From UBA11400 sp964550435 (GTDB lineage Bacteria; Bacteroidota; Rhodothermia; Balneolales; HLUCCA01): 64,000 nucleotides of DNA. Location: assembly GCA_964550435.1 (NCBI GenBank), contig CAZJZI010000004.1:1-64000 (forward strand), read 5' to 3'. Numbering within the stretch: the stretch's first letter is position 1; each line of letters begins with the position of its first letter. The notes under the pieces are model-generated. The model was not told the DNA's origin and ran no database searches. It worked only from the letters and a program-made list of their open reading frames with translations. Both the position numbers and the translations under genes were made by a program. Positions 1 to 7,318 of the stretch are shown here, piece by piece.

Positions 1-2
1 CT

Positions 3-938
3 GGTGAAGATTCAACTGTGTATTTGCGTCCGGAGACTGCCCAAGGTATTTTCGTGAACTTTTTGAACGTGGTGAATACATCGCGTCAGCAGGTGCCATT
101 CGGTATCGCCCAAATCGGAAAAGCGTTTCGTAACGAAGTCGTTGCCCGTCAGTTTGTGTTCCGTATGCGCGAATTTGAACAGATGGAAATGCAATATTTT
201 GTGCGTCCGGGAACCGACGAAGAGGCTTACACACAGTGGCGCGACGAACGACTGAACTGGCACAAGAGCATCGGTATCCGCGAAAAAAACCTACGCTTTT
301 TACCCCATCCACAGGACAAACTGGCTCACTATGCCAAAGCGGCCGAAGACATCCAGTATAACTTCCCAATTGGCTGGCAGGAAGTCGAGGGCATCCACAA
401 CCGAACTAACTTCGACCTGACTCAGCACCAGGAATTCTCCGGCAAAAAGATGGAGTATTTCGATGCCATCAATCAAGAACGTTACATTCCTTACGTGATC
501 GAGACCTCCATCGGACTCGATCGTTGTACATTGATGGTTCTTTGTGATGCATATCGAGAAGAAGTTGTTGCCGGAGAAAAAGAGGGTACTCAGGAAACCC
601 GCGTGGTATTGAAAATGCATCCAAAACTGGCTCCTATCACCGCTGGTATCTTCCCACTGATCAAAAAACCGGAACTCATGGAAGTTGCAGAAAAGATCAA
701 AACCGAGTTGGCAGAAGATTACAAAGTGCTTCTCGACGAAAAAGGATCCATTGGTAAGCGTTATCGCCGTTTGGATGAAGCCGGAACACCGTTCTGTATC
801 ACGGTCGACTTCGACACCCTCGAAGACCAGGCCGTAACCATCCGCGACCGAGATACCATGCAACAGGTACGTGTTCCGATTGAACAATTAAGCACAATCA
901 TCCGTTCTAAAATCAAACAATGGACTCCGGAATCCTGA
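3..938 (+). CDS. glyS: Glycyl-tRNA synthetase, C-terminal part (5' end outside window)
   Basis: Cytoplasmic class II aminoacyl-tRNA synthetase that charges tRNA-Gly. The visible 311 residues open with GEDSTVYLRPETAQGIF, a hallmark of the single-chain bacterial GlyRS. Motif 2 (FRNEVVARQ then FRMREFEQME) lies near residues 42-63 and motif 3 (SIGLDRCTLMVL) near 165-176. They are followed by the anticodon-binding domain (VVLKMHPKLAPI onward to ISTIIRSKIKQW-like end). The reading frame runs open to the left edge, so the true start and motif 1 are missing. The stop TGA sits in the loop of a weak 6-bp inverted repeat (929-934/942-947). Identification is secure; the protein belongs to the alpha2 type, not the alpha-beta glyQS type. 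Confidence 0.96.
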   Translation, partial: GEDSTVYLRPETAQGIFVNFLNVVNTSRQQVPFGIAQIGKAFRNEVVARQFVFRMREFEQMEMQYFVRPGTDEEAYTQWRDERLNWHKSIGIREKNLRFLPHPQDKLAHYAKAAEDIQYNFPIGWQEVEGIHNRTNFDLTQHQEFSGKKMEYFDAINQERYIPYVIETSIGLDRCTLMVLCDAYREEVVAGEKEGTQETRVVLKMHPKLAPITAGIFPLIKKPELMEVAEKIKTELAEDYKVLLDEKGSIGKRYRRLDEAGTPFCITVDFDTLEDQAVTIRDRDTMQQVRVPIEQLSTIIRSKIKQWTPES

Positions 939-980
939 TCTGATTCCTATGATATATCAGTTATTGTAAAGTAGAGTCAA

Positions 981-1055
981 TACTAAATTTAGGGTTGACT
1001 TTAGATATAAATGTATACAAATTAAGTCACATAGTGTCCGTTGTACTAAATTTAG
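981..1055. promoter_or_regulatory. Two copies of palindrome CTAAATTTAG upstream of the AP2-like gene
   Basis: TACTAAATTTAG occurs at 981-992 and again, identically, at 1044-1055, 63 bp apart. The inner ten bases CTAAATTTAG are a perfect palindrome in both. They lie in the 247-bp AT-rich gap between glyS and the next gene, about 130-200 bp before its start. Paired identical palindromes suggest dimeric binding sites. No regulator is known from the sequence; autoregulation by the AP2-like protein is only a guess. Confidence 0.5.
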
Positions 1056-1185
1056 TTTGAGTTTATAAAAATACATTAGTTCAAGATCTGCGGATTTGTC
1101 AATCCTGCTGTCACAATTAGTGTCGAATAGCATAAGTATTTGGTACAGCATTAGTTATAATTCGTAACCTCTAATAATTACTGCC

Positions 1186-1731
1186 GTGGCTAGAAAAAGA
1201 AATCCCGAGATGAAGGGTATCAGTCGTATCGATGCGAAAGGCACACATGGATGGTATGTTCGTATTTACAAAAATGGTAAGACTTACTCCAAGCTATACT
1301 CTGATACAAAATATGGTGGTAGAGATAAAGCCCTCGAATTTGCCCAAAAGGCACGTAAGATCGCTCTCGACACCCTGAAAAGTCTTCCAGAAAACAATGT
1401 TCGCCGACTCGTTTCACATGATAAACGGAATAAATCTGGTATCATTGGTGTCAGCCGTACTACTAAAAAGAACGCCAAAGACGAGACTAGTGTCTATTAC
1501 CAGGTGACCTGGTCACCGGAAAAAGGTAAAATCAAAAACCGCCAATGGAGTGTTCGCAAGTATGGTGAAGAAGAAGCGTTTCGTCGTGCTAAAGCATTCA
1601 GAGAGAGTGTAATGGTTCATATTTATGGTGAAGACTATTTGAATCAGATCAAAGACCGTCTAGACCAAAAAGGTATGGACATGATTCATCCCGATGAAGT
1701 GACACCACCAACGTCAGGTGAAGGCAAATAA
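1186..1731 (+). CDS. AP2/ERF-like DNA-binding domain protein
   Basis: A 181-residue, very basic protein with two AP2-like units. Unit 1 spans about residues 11-60 (GISRIDAKGTHGWYVRIYK ... GGRDKALEFAQKAR), and unit 2 about 84-143 (SGIIGVSRTT ... YYQVTWSPEKG ... YGEEEAFRRAKAFRESV). Each shows the three beta strands plus amphipathic helix pattern of the AP2 fold, in which the sheet contacts the DNA major groove. In bacteria such domains are best known from HNH homing endonucleases and phage integrases, but no nuclease or recombinase motif is present here. The start is GTG; an in-frame ATG lies 24 bases downstream and no clear ribosome-binding site decides between them. It stands alone, with duplicated palindromes upstream. 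Function as a regulator or nucleoid protein is inference. Confidence 0.75.
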   Translation: MARKRNPEMKGISRIDAKGTHGWYVRIYKNGKTYSKLYSDTKYGGRDKALEFAQKARKIALDTLKSLPENNVRRLVSHDKRNKSGIIGVSRTTKKNAKDETSVYYQVTWSPEKGKIKNRQWSVRKYGEEEAFRRAKAFRESVMVHIYGEDYLNQIKDRLDQKGMDMIHPDEVTPPTSGEGK

Positions 1732-1767
1732 TCCGATTAAACATTGAATTCCGTATCTTCGTGGGAT

Positions 1768-2778
1768 ATGGAATCTAGTTTGAACGACAAAAGCGAGAAT
1801 CTTACCGAAATCCAGCTGATAGTTCCGCCGGGGTACTCCGACCACACCCGGTTGGATAAGTACATCACGCAGTTTGTCCAGAATGCGACCCGAAATAAAG
1901 TTCAGGAAGGCATCCGCGACGGACTTGTGTTGGTTAATGGGAAACTCGAAAAGGCCTCTTACAAAATGCAGCCCGGTGATGTCATTGATATCACCCTGCC
2001 AAAACCACGTGCTCCTGAAGCGAAGGCAGAGGAACTGGATCTGGATATTGTCTTTGAAGATGAAGACCTCATTGTGGTCAATAAATCCGCAGGGATGGTG
2101 GTACATCCGGCATTCGGTAACTGGACAGGCACACTGGTGAATGGACTACTTCATCACACCGAACAACTTTCTGAGATAAACGACCCCGACATTCGTCCAG
2201 GAATCGTACACCGTATCGATAAAGATACCTCAGGTCTTCTGGTTGTAGCTAAGAACGATTTTGCACATGCTTTCCTGGCCGAACAGTTCGCCCGACACGA
2301 CATCCAGCGAACTTACTGGGCGATAGTATGGGGGAGTCCCCCTGAATCTGGTTCATTCGATGCAAATATCGGTCGATCAAAAAAAGACCGGAAAGTTATG
2401 ACTATAGTCGACCCGGAAGAAGGCAAAAGAGCAGTTACCCATTATTCTGTAAAACAATATTTTGATCACCTCGCTTTGGTCGAAGTAACCCTCGAAACCG
2501 GACGGACACATCAAATCAGGGTACATTTTGGAAATAATGGATTCCCGGTACTGGGTGACCGAACCTATGGAGGTGATTCAGTGCGATTTGGTCCAAATAC
2601 CGGAGCACGAAAAACCATGTTCGAAAAGATCTTCCAGCACCTCGGAAGACAATGTCTCCACGCAAAAACACTTGGATTTATTCATCCACGTACCAAAGAA
2701 AAAGTTGAATTCGACTCAACTCTGCCCGGTGATTTCCGTGACGCCCTGAACAAACTGGAAACCTATTGCCAACCCTGA
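1768..2778 (+). CDS. rluD: RluD-family 23S rRNA pseudouridine synthase
   Basis: Isomerises specific uridines of 23S rRNA to pseudouridine. An N-terminal S4-like RNA-binding domain (about residues 25-78, DKYITQFV ... RDGLVLVNGK ... MQPGDVIDITLP) precedes the synthase domain. The catalytic motif is HRIDKDTSGLLVVAK near residues 148-162; the Asp is the nucleophile. ETGRTHQIRVHF further on is the second family signature. I take ATG at 1768 as start because it gives the usual family length (336 aa); a TTG 24 bases upstream is possible. The next gene starts 3 bp after the stop, so the two are probably cotranscribed. Assignment to RluD rather than RluC-like relatives is by best overall resemblance. 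Confidence 0.93.
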   Translation: MESSLNDKSENLTEIQLIVPPGYSDHTRLDKYITQFVQNATRNKVQEGIRDGLVLVNGKLEKASYKMQPGDVIDITLPKPRAPEAKAEELDLDIVFEDEDLIVVNKSAGMVVHPAFGNWTGTLVNGLLHHTEQLSEINDPDIRPGIVHRIDKDTSGLLVVAKNDFAHAFLAEQFARHDIQRTYWAIVWGSPPESGSFDANIGRSKKDRKVMTIVDPEEGKRAVTHYSVKQYFDHLALVEVTLETGRTHQIRVHFGNNGFPVLGDRTYGGDSVRFGPNTGARKTMFEKIFQHLGRQCLHAKTLGFIHPRTKEKVEFDSTLPGDFRDALNKLETYCQP

Positions 2779-2781
2779 TCC

Positions 2782-3450
2782 ATGCCACGACTCGCATCCA
2801 AACAAAAGCGCAAAGATACAGCTACAGAGTTAATCGACAAGCTGTATCAGTATTACCCAAATCCTCATTGTGAGCTCAATTATACCAATGCATTCGAATT
2901 GTTGATCGCTACTATTTTGAGTGCTCAGTGCACCGATGTGAGAGTAAATATGGTGACTGAGACACTTTTTAGAAAATATCCAACACCTCAACACTTTGCA
3001 GATGCTGATTTGGCAGAACTCGAACAGGATGTCAAACCAACCGGATTCTATCGTAACAAAGCCAAAAGTATACAAGAAACGTCCCGAAGAATCATTGACG
3101 TGTATGGAGGTGAAGTTCCAAAGAATATGGACGATCTGTTGACGCTTCGTGGTGCTGCTCGTAAAACTGCGAATGTGGTCTTGGGAAATGCTTTTGGTAT
3201 CAATGTCGGAGTGGTTGTAGACACACATGTTCGTCGTTTGTCAAATCGGTTTGGTCTAACCAACAAACAAGATCCAGTTAAAATCGAAAAAGACCTGATA
3301 GAGTTATTCCCGCAGGAAGAATGGACCAACATTTCTCATTTGATGATTCTACACGGACGTGCAGCCTGCAAAGCTCGATTCAGCAAAGCACCCGACCACG
3401 AAATCTGTGTGAACTACGGGGTAAATTGTGACTGTCAGAAGATGAGGTAA
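2782..3450 (+). CDS. nth: Endonuclease III-like DNA glycosylase/AP lyase with atypical Fe-S cysteines
   Basis: A 222-residue HhH-GPD base-excision-repair enzyme that would remove oxidised pyrimidines. The helix-hairpin-helix and catalytic Lys lie in LRGAARKTANVVLGNAFG (K128; the usual form is LPGVGRKTA), and the catalytic Asp in VVVDTHVRRLSNR (D147). The N-terminal half (LLIATILSAQCTDVRVN) is standard. Two things are odd: the hairpin glycines of GVG are changed to GAA, and the C-terminal cysteines are C196, C209, C216 and C218. Their spacing (x12, x6, x1) differs from the classic C-x6-C-x2-C-x5-C cluster loop. It may bind the cluster differently or not at all, or be a distinct subfamily. It follows rluD by 3 bp. 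Confidence 0.88.
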   Translation: MPRLASKQKRKDTATELIDKLYQYYPNPHCELNYTNAFELLIATILSAQCTDVRVNMVTETLFRKYPTPQHFADADLAELEQDVKPTGFYRNKAKSIQETSRRIIDVYGGEVPKNMDDLLTLRGAARKTANVVLGNAFGINVGVVVDTHVRRLSNRFGLTNKQDPVKIEKDLIELFPQEEWTNISHLMILHGRAACKARFSKAPDHEICVNYGVNCDCQKMR

Positions 3451-3530
3451 AGCGGTTGAGCGGGAAAGCGGGAAAGCGGTTGAGCGGTTGAGCGGTTGAG
3501 CGGTAAAGCGGTAAAGCGGTAAAGCGGTTG
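3451..3530. repeat. Tandem array of ten 8-bp units AGCGGTTG/AGCGGTAA/AGCGGGAA
   Basis: Ten contiguous 8-mers directly abut the nth-like stop codon. The order is TTG, GAA, GAA, TTG x3, TAA x3, TTG for the last three bases of each AGCGG unit. The reverse-complement units reappear at 4003-4026, on the far side of the single gene between them. No stem-loop with a U-run follows, so it does not look like a terminator. Confidence 0.9.
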
Positions 3531-3621
3531 AGTGGAATATTACATGAAATTAAAAAATATTATGCAAGGACTCTTATAAACCCAACTCATATAGATATTA
3601 CCATCTATAAAAAGGAATAAT

Positions 3622-3975
3622 ATGAGTTCAAATGCAAGTTTAGCATCACTAAGAGTCTGGAATGACTCTGTAGCATTTAGTCGATCAATTTTTAATGAAA
3701 TTTCAACAATACCAAACTTCATCGTTAGATACCAGTTGATACGTTGCTTACTTTCAGTACCATCAAATATTGCTGAAGGTTATGGCAGGTACTCAAAAAA
3801 AGAATTTAGCCGCTATTTGAAAATTTCTCTTGGGTCATGCTATGAATTAATTACACAACTTGAAGTCATTCGTGGCTCGGACTTGTGTGTGAATATAGAC
3901 ATCGATAAAGTTGTTAAGGAAGCTAATTTAATTGGAGCTAGTATTACTGCTTTGATCAAATATCAAGAGAGATAA
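3622..3975 (+). CDS. Four-helix-bundle protein, 23S rRNA intervening-sequence/Avd-like family
   Basis: A 117-residue helical protein with the signature SVPSNIAEGYGRYSKKEFSR near residues 48-67, then YLKISLGSCYELITQLEV. This is the 23S_rRNA_IVP family, whose members form pentameric four-helix bundles and are encoded in rRNA intervening sequences, beside diversity-generating retroelements (Avd), or as orphans. There is no rRNA, reverse transcriptase or variable repeat in this window, so this is an orphan copy. ATG has a good ribosome-binding site (AAGGA, 5-nt spacing), unusual for this genome. Codon use is AT-richer than its neighbours, and it sits between inverted 8-bp repeat arrays, which suggests a cassette that moved in. 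Function unknown. Confidence 0.9.
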   Translation: MSSNASLASLRVWNDSVAFSRSIFNEISTIPNFIVRYQLIRCLLSVPSNIAEGYGRYSKKEFSRYLKISLGSCYELITQLEVIRGSDLCVNIDIDKVVKEANLIGASITALIKYQER

Positions 3976-4002
3976 CTGATTTTTACGTAGGTATATCACG
4001 CT

Positions 4003-4026
4003 TTACCGCTCAACCGCTTAACTGCT
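4003..4026. repeat. Inverted copy of the 8-bp array, running into gldC
   Basis: TTACCGCT, CAACCGCT and TAACTGCT are the reverse complements (the last degenerate) of the AGCGGTAA and AGCGGTTG units at 3451-3530. The array overlaps the last codons and stop of gldC on the minus strand, so gldC's final residues are written in repeat DNA. Confidence 0.8.
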
Positions 4027-4350
4027 CTTCTTTATCTCCATTTTCTCTGCAAAATAATCGCAGAAGTCGCGCATATCTCCGGCAATACGCTCATCTGTGG
4101 TTGCACGTTCAAGCGTATCTGCCATAGTGACAAGCGTCTCATGGAAAAAGATTTTCATTTCATCTACGGTCATCTCACGCGTCCATAAATCCAGTCGGAG
4201 TGTATCTTTATTTTTACTGTCCCAAAGTGATAGAATCATCGCACGACACTCCGTGGCAGCATCCATCCCGGCATCGTCAGCCTCCCAAACTATTTTAGAT
4301 GGAACATTCGCCTCATCAAGGTGGACATTAATTCTGACCTGTTTTTCCAT
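4018..4350 (-). CDS. gldC: GldC-like gliding motility/T9SS-associated protein
   Basis: A 110-residue soluble protein matching GldC along its length: VRINVHLDEANVPSKIVWEA, then DAGMDAATECRAMILSLWDS, KDTLRLDLWTREMTVDEM and HETLVTMADTLERAT. In Flavobacterium GldC is needed for full gliding and is linked to the T9SS motor, though no catalytic role is known. I place the start at ATG 4350, because a strong GGAGA ribosome-binding site lies just upstream; the 24 extra codons before it have no family similarity. The C-terminal KKSS tail overlaps the inverted 8-bp repeats. It stands alone here with no gldB or gldD beside it. Confidence 0.92.
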   Translation of the reverse strand: MEKQVRINVHLDEANVPSKIVWEADDAGMDAATECRAMILSLWDSKNKDTLRLDLWTREMTVDEMKIFFHETLVTMADTLERATTDERIAGDMRDFCDYFAEKMEIKKSS

Positions 4351-4482
4351 AATACATCTCCATTTTTGCGTCAATTTGTGCCAAATATAAGGATAATTCA
4401 GCCAATACTTGTTTAAACACAAAATATTTTACCGTGAAATAAAACAATTCTGTGCAAGGAATAGCTGTAAACCGACTCTATA

Positions 4483-4583
4483 TAGATACCTATCTAAATG
4501 AAGTCACATTGACGACAGAGCCTATCTGTCAAATCAATAAAGCAGTCCTATTCGTAGTCGGGGGTGAAACCCCGGCCACGACT
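4483..4583 (+). promoter_or_regulatory. Hairpin-rich 5' leader of the following secreted-protein gene
   Basis: Three successive inverted repeats precede the ribosome-binding site. They are TAGATA/TATCTA (4483-4488/4491-4496), GACAGA/TCTGTC (4514-4519/4525-4530), and a compound stem AGTCG/CGACT (4556-4560/4579-4583) enclosing GGGGT-GAA-ACCCC (4561-4573). A TTTT tract follows the last, then a perfect AAGGAGG at 4591-4597 and ATG at 4602. This could be a structured regulatory leader, an attenuator or a dispersed palindromic element. It matches no riboswitch class I can recall. Confidence 0.45.
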
Positions 4584-4601
4584 TTTATCCAAGGAGGTCA
4601 A

Positions 4602-7256
4602 ATGTATGTGTATAACGTTATTGCGGTTAACTATAAGGAAGCACTATTCAAGAATACGCTTAAAATGTCAAATTGGTACTGGTACGCGAGTGTTATTGCG
4701 TTACTTTTGGTACCCAATTCGGTCAGTGCCAGTAAAAATCCCAACGATATTTCGGTGAAATATTCCGATTACTACAGCAATTTTAATCAAATTTGGTCGG
4801 GTGACACCTCGTTCTATGAGATTTCTGAAGAGTCTGGAGCAAGGGAACTACATCAGGTGGGTGGAGAAACAAATGGTGCTAATATCATTTGCCGACCGTC
4901 GGATGTCGCCTTTGGGCAATGGGAATTCAGCGTAACGTTCGATGGATTTCAGACGAGTAACCAGAACCATGCCCTCGTTTGGATACAACGATCAGCCATA
5001 GATATTCCATACGGAATACTTGTTCGCATTGGCGAGAACGGAAGCATGAAACGCATCCGGCTCCTCGCCTCCGATCCCAACGGAACCACTACCGAACTCC
5101 TCGCCTCCGGCCAACCCCTTCCCGGCGACCTCACTACCGTTCATGTTCAACTTACGCGTACCCCGACCTCGCACTGGATGCTCCGGTACAGGTTCAACAC
5201 CTCAGATCAGTGGCACTCCGATCAGGTAACACACCCCGCCGACCTCCACGCCCAGTCCCTGTTCTGTCTCGGCACTCGATTCACCCCTACCCGAGCCAAC
5301 AAATTCAGGTTCGGTCCCATCATCACCTCCACCCACACCACATTCCTCTCCCACTACTCAACCCCTGCTCCCAACCAGCTTCATCTCCACTTCTCTAAGC
5401 CCCTGCCACCCGATGCCGGCTCCACAGCATCGGTGCAGATCGATGGATATACAGGCTCCGTATCCGCCTCCACCTATCTCAACACCTTGCGTCTTCGACT
5501 AAATCCAGCACCAGGCGGCGGAAACCGCCGCCTGGTCGTTTCAAACCTTTACGATTACGAAACCTCCATTTCTCCAATTAACATCACCACTCAAATTCAG
5601 TGGTTCGATGCTGCGCATCCACTCGATATCGTCATCAATGAGTTCACTCCACGTCCTGCAACGCCAAACGATGCCTTTATCGAATTACTCAACACCAGCG
5701 ACCGATATATCAATATCAATAACTGGACCATCGGGCGCTCATCCACCACGCGGACCATTACCCATTCCCGCGCCGTTGCACCGGGAGACTTTGTGGTCGT
5801 GCAACGTGATCCACCTCCTGATCCACACAACGGCGAAGTGCACTTTATCGAAAGCTCCATATTCCCTATTGGAATGACTACCGACAAACTGTTTCTACGT
5901 GATGCTGATGGACAACTCATCGATAGTTTATATTATTCAACATCAATCAGCTCCGACTGGATTTCAGGAAAAAGCATCGAGAAAAAATCACCCACTTATG
6001 CCGGGATGGATCCTGAAAACTGGGCACAAAACCTTGCTACAAATTCAATGGGGACAACCAATAATGTCAACCCGTTAATATTCCATTCAGATTTACCCGA
6101 AATGGCGGTAAACATAACCGCCGATTCAATCGGTTTGCTTTTCGACAGATTTATTCAATGGAATTCTGAATCAAAGGCACTAATCGGTTCAGTACAGCTA
6201 GAATTGCCAGAATGGGACCCATTTACTTCAAACAAATTAATCATACCTAAACCGCATGATATCACACTCCACACGACCCAGATTACACTCAATTTGAATA
6301 ATGTATTGTCCTATCAAGGTCAGTACACCTTTTCAGTACAACAAGAGTCGGCCCAACCACCTCGCCCGGAAGATCTGATACTGAATGAAATCCTCTATCA
6401 ACCACTAAAGGACCGATACGCTACGTTTTCAGATCAATCACAATTCATCGAGATTCATAACACAGCACCATGGAAAATCAGTCTGAGGAATGTCATTATC
6501 CGGGATCCAATCGACAAGCATGGTCAGTTTTCGTCAATAGCTCCTGACAACCCGGAATTGTGGGCGATTGAGGGTAACGGGTTCGCACTTATTGTGCCTG
6601 ATACCGCATCATCGATAGAAAACAGCCGGACAGCTCAATTCTTTGGACTTCTACCCGATGCCTCATGGGGCCATGTCCGCCGATCGGAATTATCACTGAA
6701 TACCACTGGTAAACCAGTAATTTTATCACTGGCCGACGGAACAACACTCGATTCTATCCACTATTCTCCTGACTATCACAACCCTCTTTTGAGAGAGCAA
6801 AAAGGAATAAGTCTTGAACGGGTGGGTGGAGACATACCCTCGAGTCAGGCACACTGGACCTCAAGTGCTGATCCACTTGGCGCTACGCCGGGATTTTTAA
6901 ATTCTGTTTCCATTTCAATCTCTGACCAGGAAGTTCAATCCGGATTTCAGTTTCACCCAAACCCGTTCTCTCCGAATCACGACGGAATCGATGACGTTAT
7001 TGAGATTACTCTTTTTTCCGAAAACATTGACCGTTTTAGTCGAATTACCATCTTTGACTTGGGTGGAAGACGAGTAAAAACATTACTAAATGACGGACTG
7101 ACTGGTCGAATTTCAAGTGTGATATGGGATGGTACCGATGAAAGAGGAATACTTTTACCGACCGGGATCTACATCGTTTTAGCAGAAAGCTACAATCCAC
7201 AGTCAAAAAAGACTCAAAAGCATAAAAAACCATTGGTTTTAGTCCGAACCCGTTAA
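4602..7256 (+). CDS. Secreted lamin-tail-domain protein with FlgD-like C-terminal domain
   Basis: A large exported protein (884 aa from this start). The signal peptide is YASVIALLLVPNSVSA, about residues 28-43. A concanavalin-like N-terminal region (GQWEFSVTFDGF ... FRFGPIIT) is followed by an Ig-like strand region, then two lamin-tail domains (IVINEFTPRP...DAFIELLNTS; LILNEILYQP...SQFIEIHNTA). The C-terminal FlgD/gliding-type domain reads FHPNPFSPNHDGIDDVIEIT ... LLPTGIYIVLAE. Start: ATG 4602 has a perfect AAGGAGG; ATG 4665 (MSNWYWYAS) gives a more typical signal peptide but lacks one. The segment at about 5040-5480 is extremely C-rich on the plus strand and contains a perfect 12-bp-stem hairpin. 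Probably cell-surface or envelope; function unknown. Confidence 0.82.
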   Translation: MYVYNVIAVNYKEALFKNTLKMSNWYWYASVIALLLVPNSVSASKNPNDISVKYSDYYSNFNQIWSGDTSFYEISEESGARELHQVGGETNGANIICRPSDVAFGQWEFSVTFDGFQTSNQNHALVWIQRSAIDIPYGILVRIGENGSMKRIRLLASDPNGTTTELLASGQPLPGDLTTVHVQLTRTPTSHWMLRYRFNTSDQWHSDQVTHPADLHAQSLFCLGTRFTPTRANKFRFGPIITSTHTTFLSHYSTPAPNQLHLHFSKPLPPDAGSTASVQIDGYTGSVSASTYLNTLRLRLNPAPGGGNRRLVVSNLYDYETSISPINITTQIQWFDAAHPLDIVINEFTPRPATPNDAFIELLNTSDRYININNWTIGRSSTTRTITHSRAVAPGDFVVVQRDPPPDPHNGEVHFIESSIFPIGMTTDKLFLRDADGQLIDSLYYSTSISSDWISGKSIEKKSPTYAGMDPENWAQNLATNSMGTTNNVNPLIFHSDLPEMAVNITADSIGLLFDRFIQWNSESKALIGSVQLELPEWDPFTSNKLIIPKPHDITLHTTQITLNLNNVLSYQGQYTFSVQQESAQPPRPEDLILNEILYQPLKDRYATFSDQSQFIEIHNTAPWKISLRNVIIRDPIDKHGQFSSIAPDNPELWAIEGNGFALIVPDTASSIENSRTAQFFGLLPDASWGHVRRSELSLNTTGKPVILSLADGTTLDSIHYSPDYHNPLLREQKGISLERVGGDIPSSQAHWTSSADPLGATPGFLNSVSISISDQEVQSGFQFHPNPFSPNHDGIDDVIEITLFSENIDRFSRITIFDLGGRRVKTLLNDGLTGRISSVIWDGTDERGILLPTGIYIVLAESYNPQSKKTQKHKKPLVLVRTR
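5510..5536. repeat. Perfect 12-bp-stem palindrome inside a coding region
   Basis: The left arm ACCAGGCGGCGG (5510-5521), AAA loop, and right arm CCGCCGCCTGGT (5525-5536) form an uninterrupted GC-rich hairpin. It is translated in frame as PGGGNRRLV between two domains of the secreted protein. It resembles a small REP-like or other dispersed palindrome that has been accommodated in a linker. Confidence 0.8.
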
Positions 7257-7318
7257 AAATCTTTTTCAATTAGCGTAGTTCTTAGTATCCTTGGTGAGTA
7301 TCGAATCATATTTCCCAA

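Noticed and set aside
300..887. Antisense open frame of 195 codons within glyS
   Set aside because: Shadow of a strongly conserved gene; no signal or family pattern of its own.
929..947. Inverted repeat GGAATC/GATTCC around the glyS stop codon
   Set aside because: Only 6 bp, no U-run; could be chance. Mentioned in the gene entry but not claimed as a terminator.
1186..1731. Phage integrase or HNH homing endonuclease
   Set aside because: AP2-like units are present but no integrase R-H-R-Y or HNH motif follows, and no attachment site or phage gene is nearby.
3451..4026. CRISPR array or diversity-generating retroelement around the four-helix-bundle gene
   Set aside because: Repeat units are 8 bp with no spacers, and no reverse transcriptase, variable repeat or cas gene is present.
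4452..4601. Extended N-terminus of the lamin-tail protein from a TTG start
   Set aside because: The region forms hairpins and precedes a perfect ribosome-binding site at 4591-4597, so it is better explained as leader.
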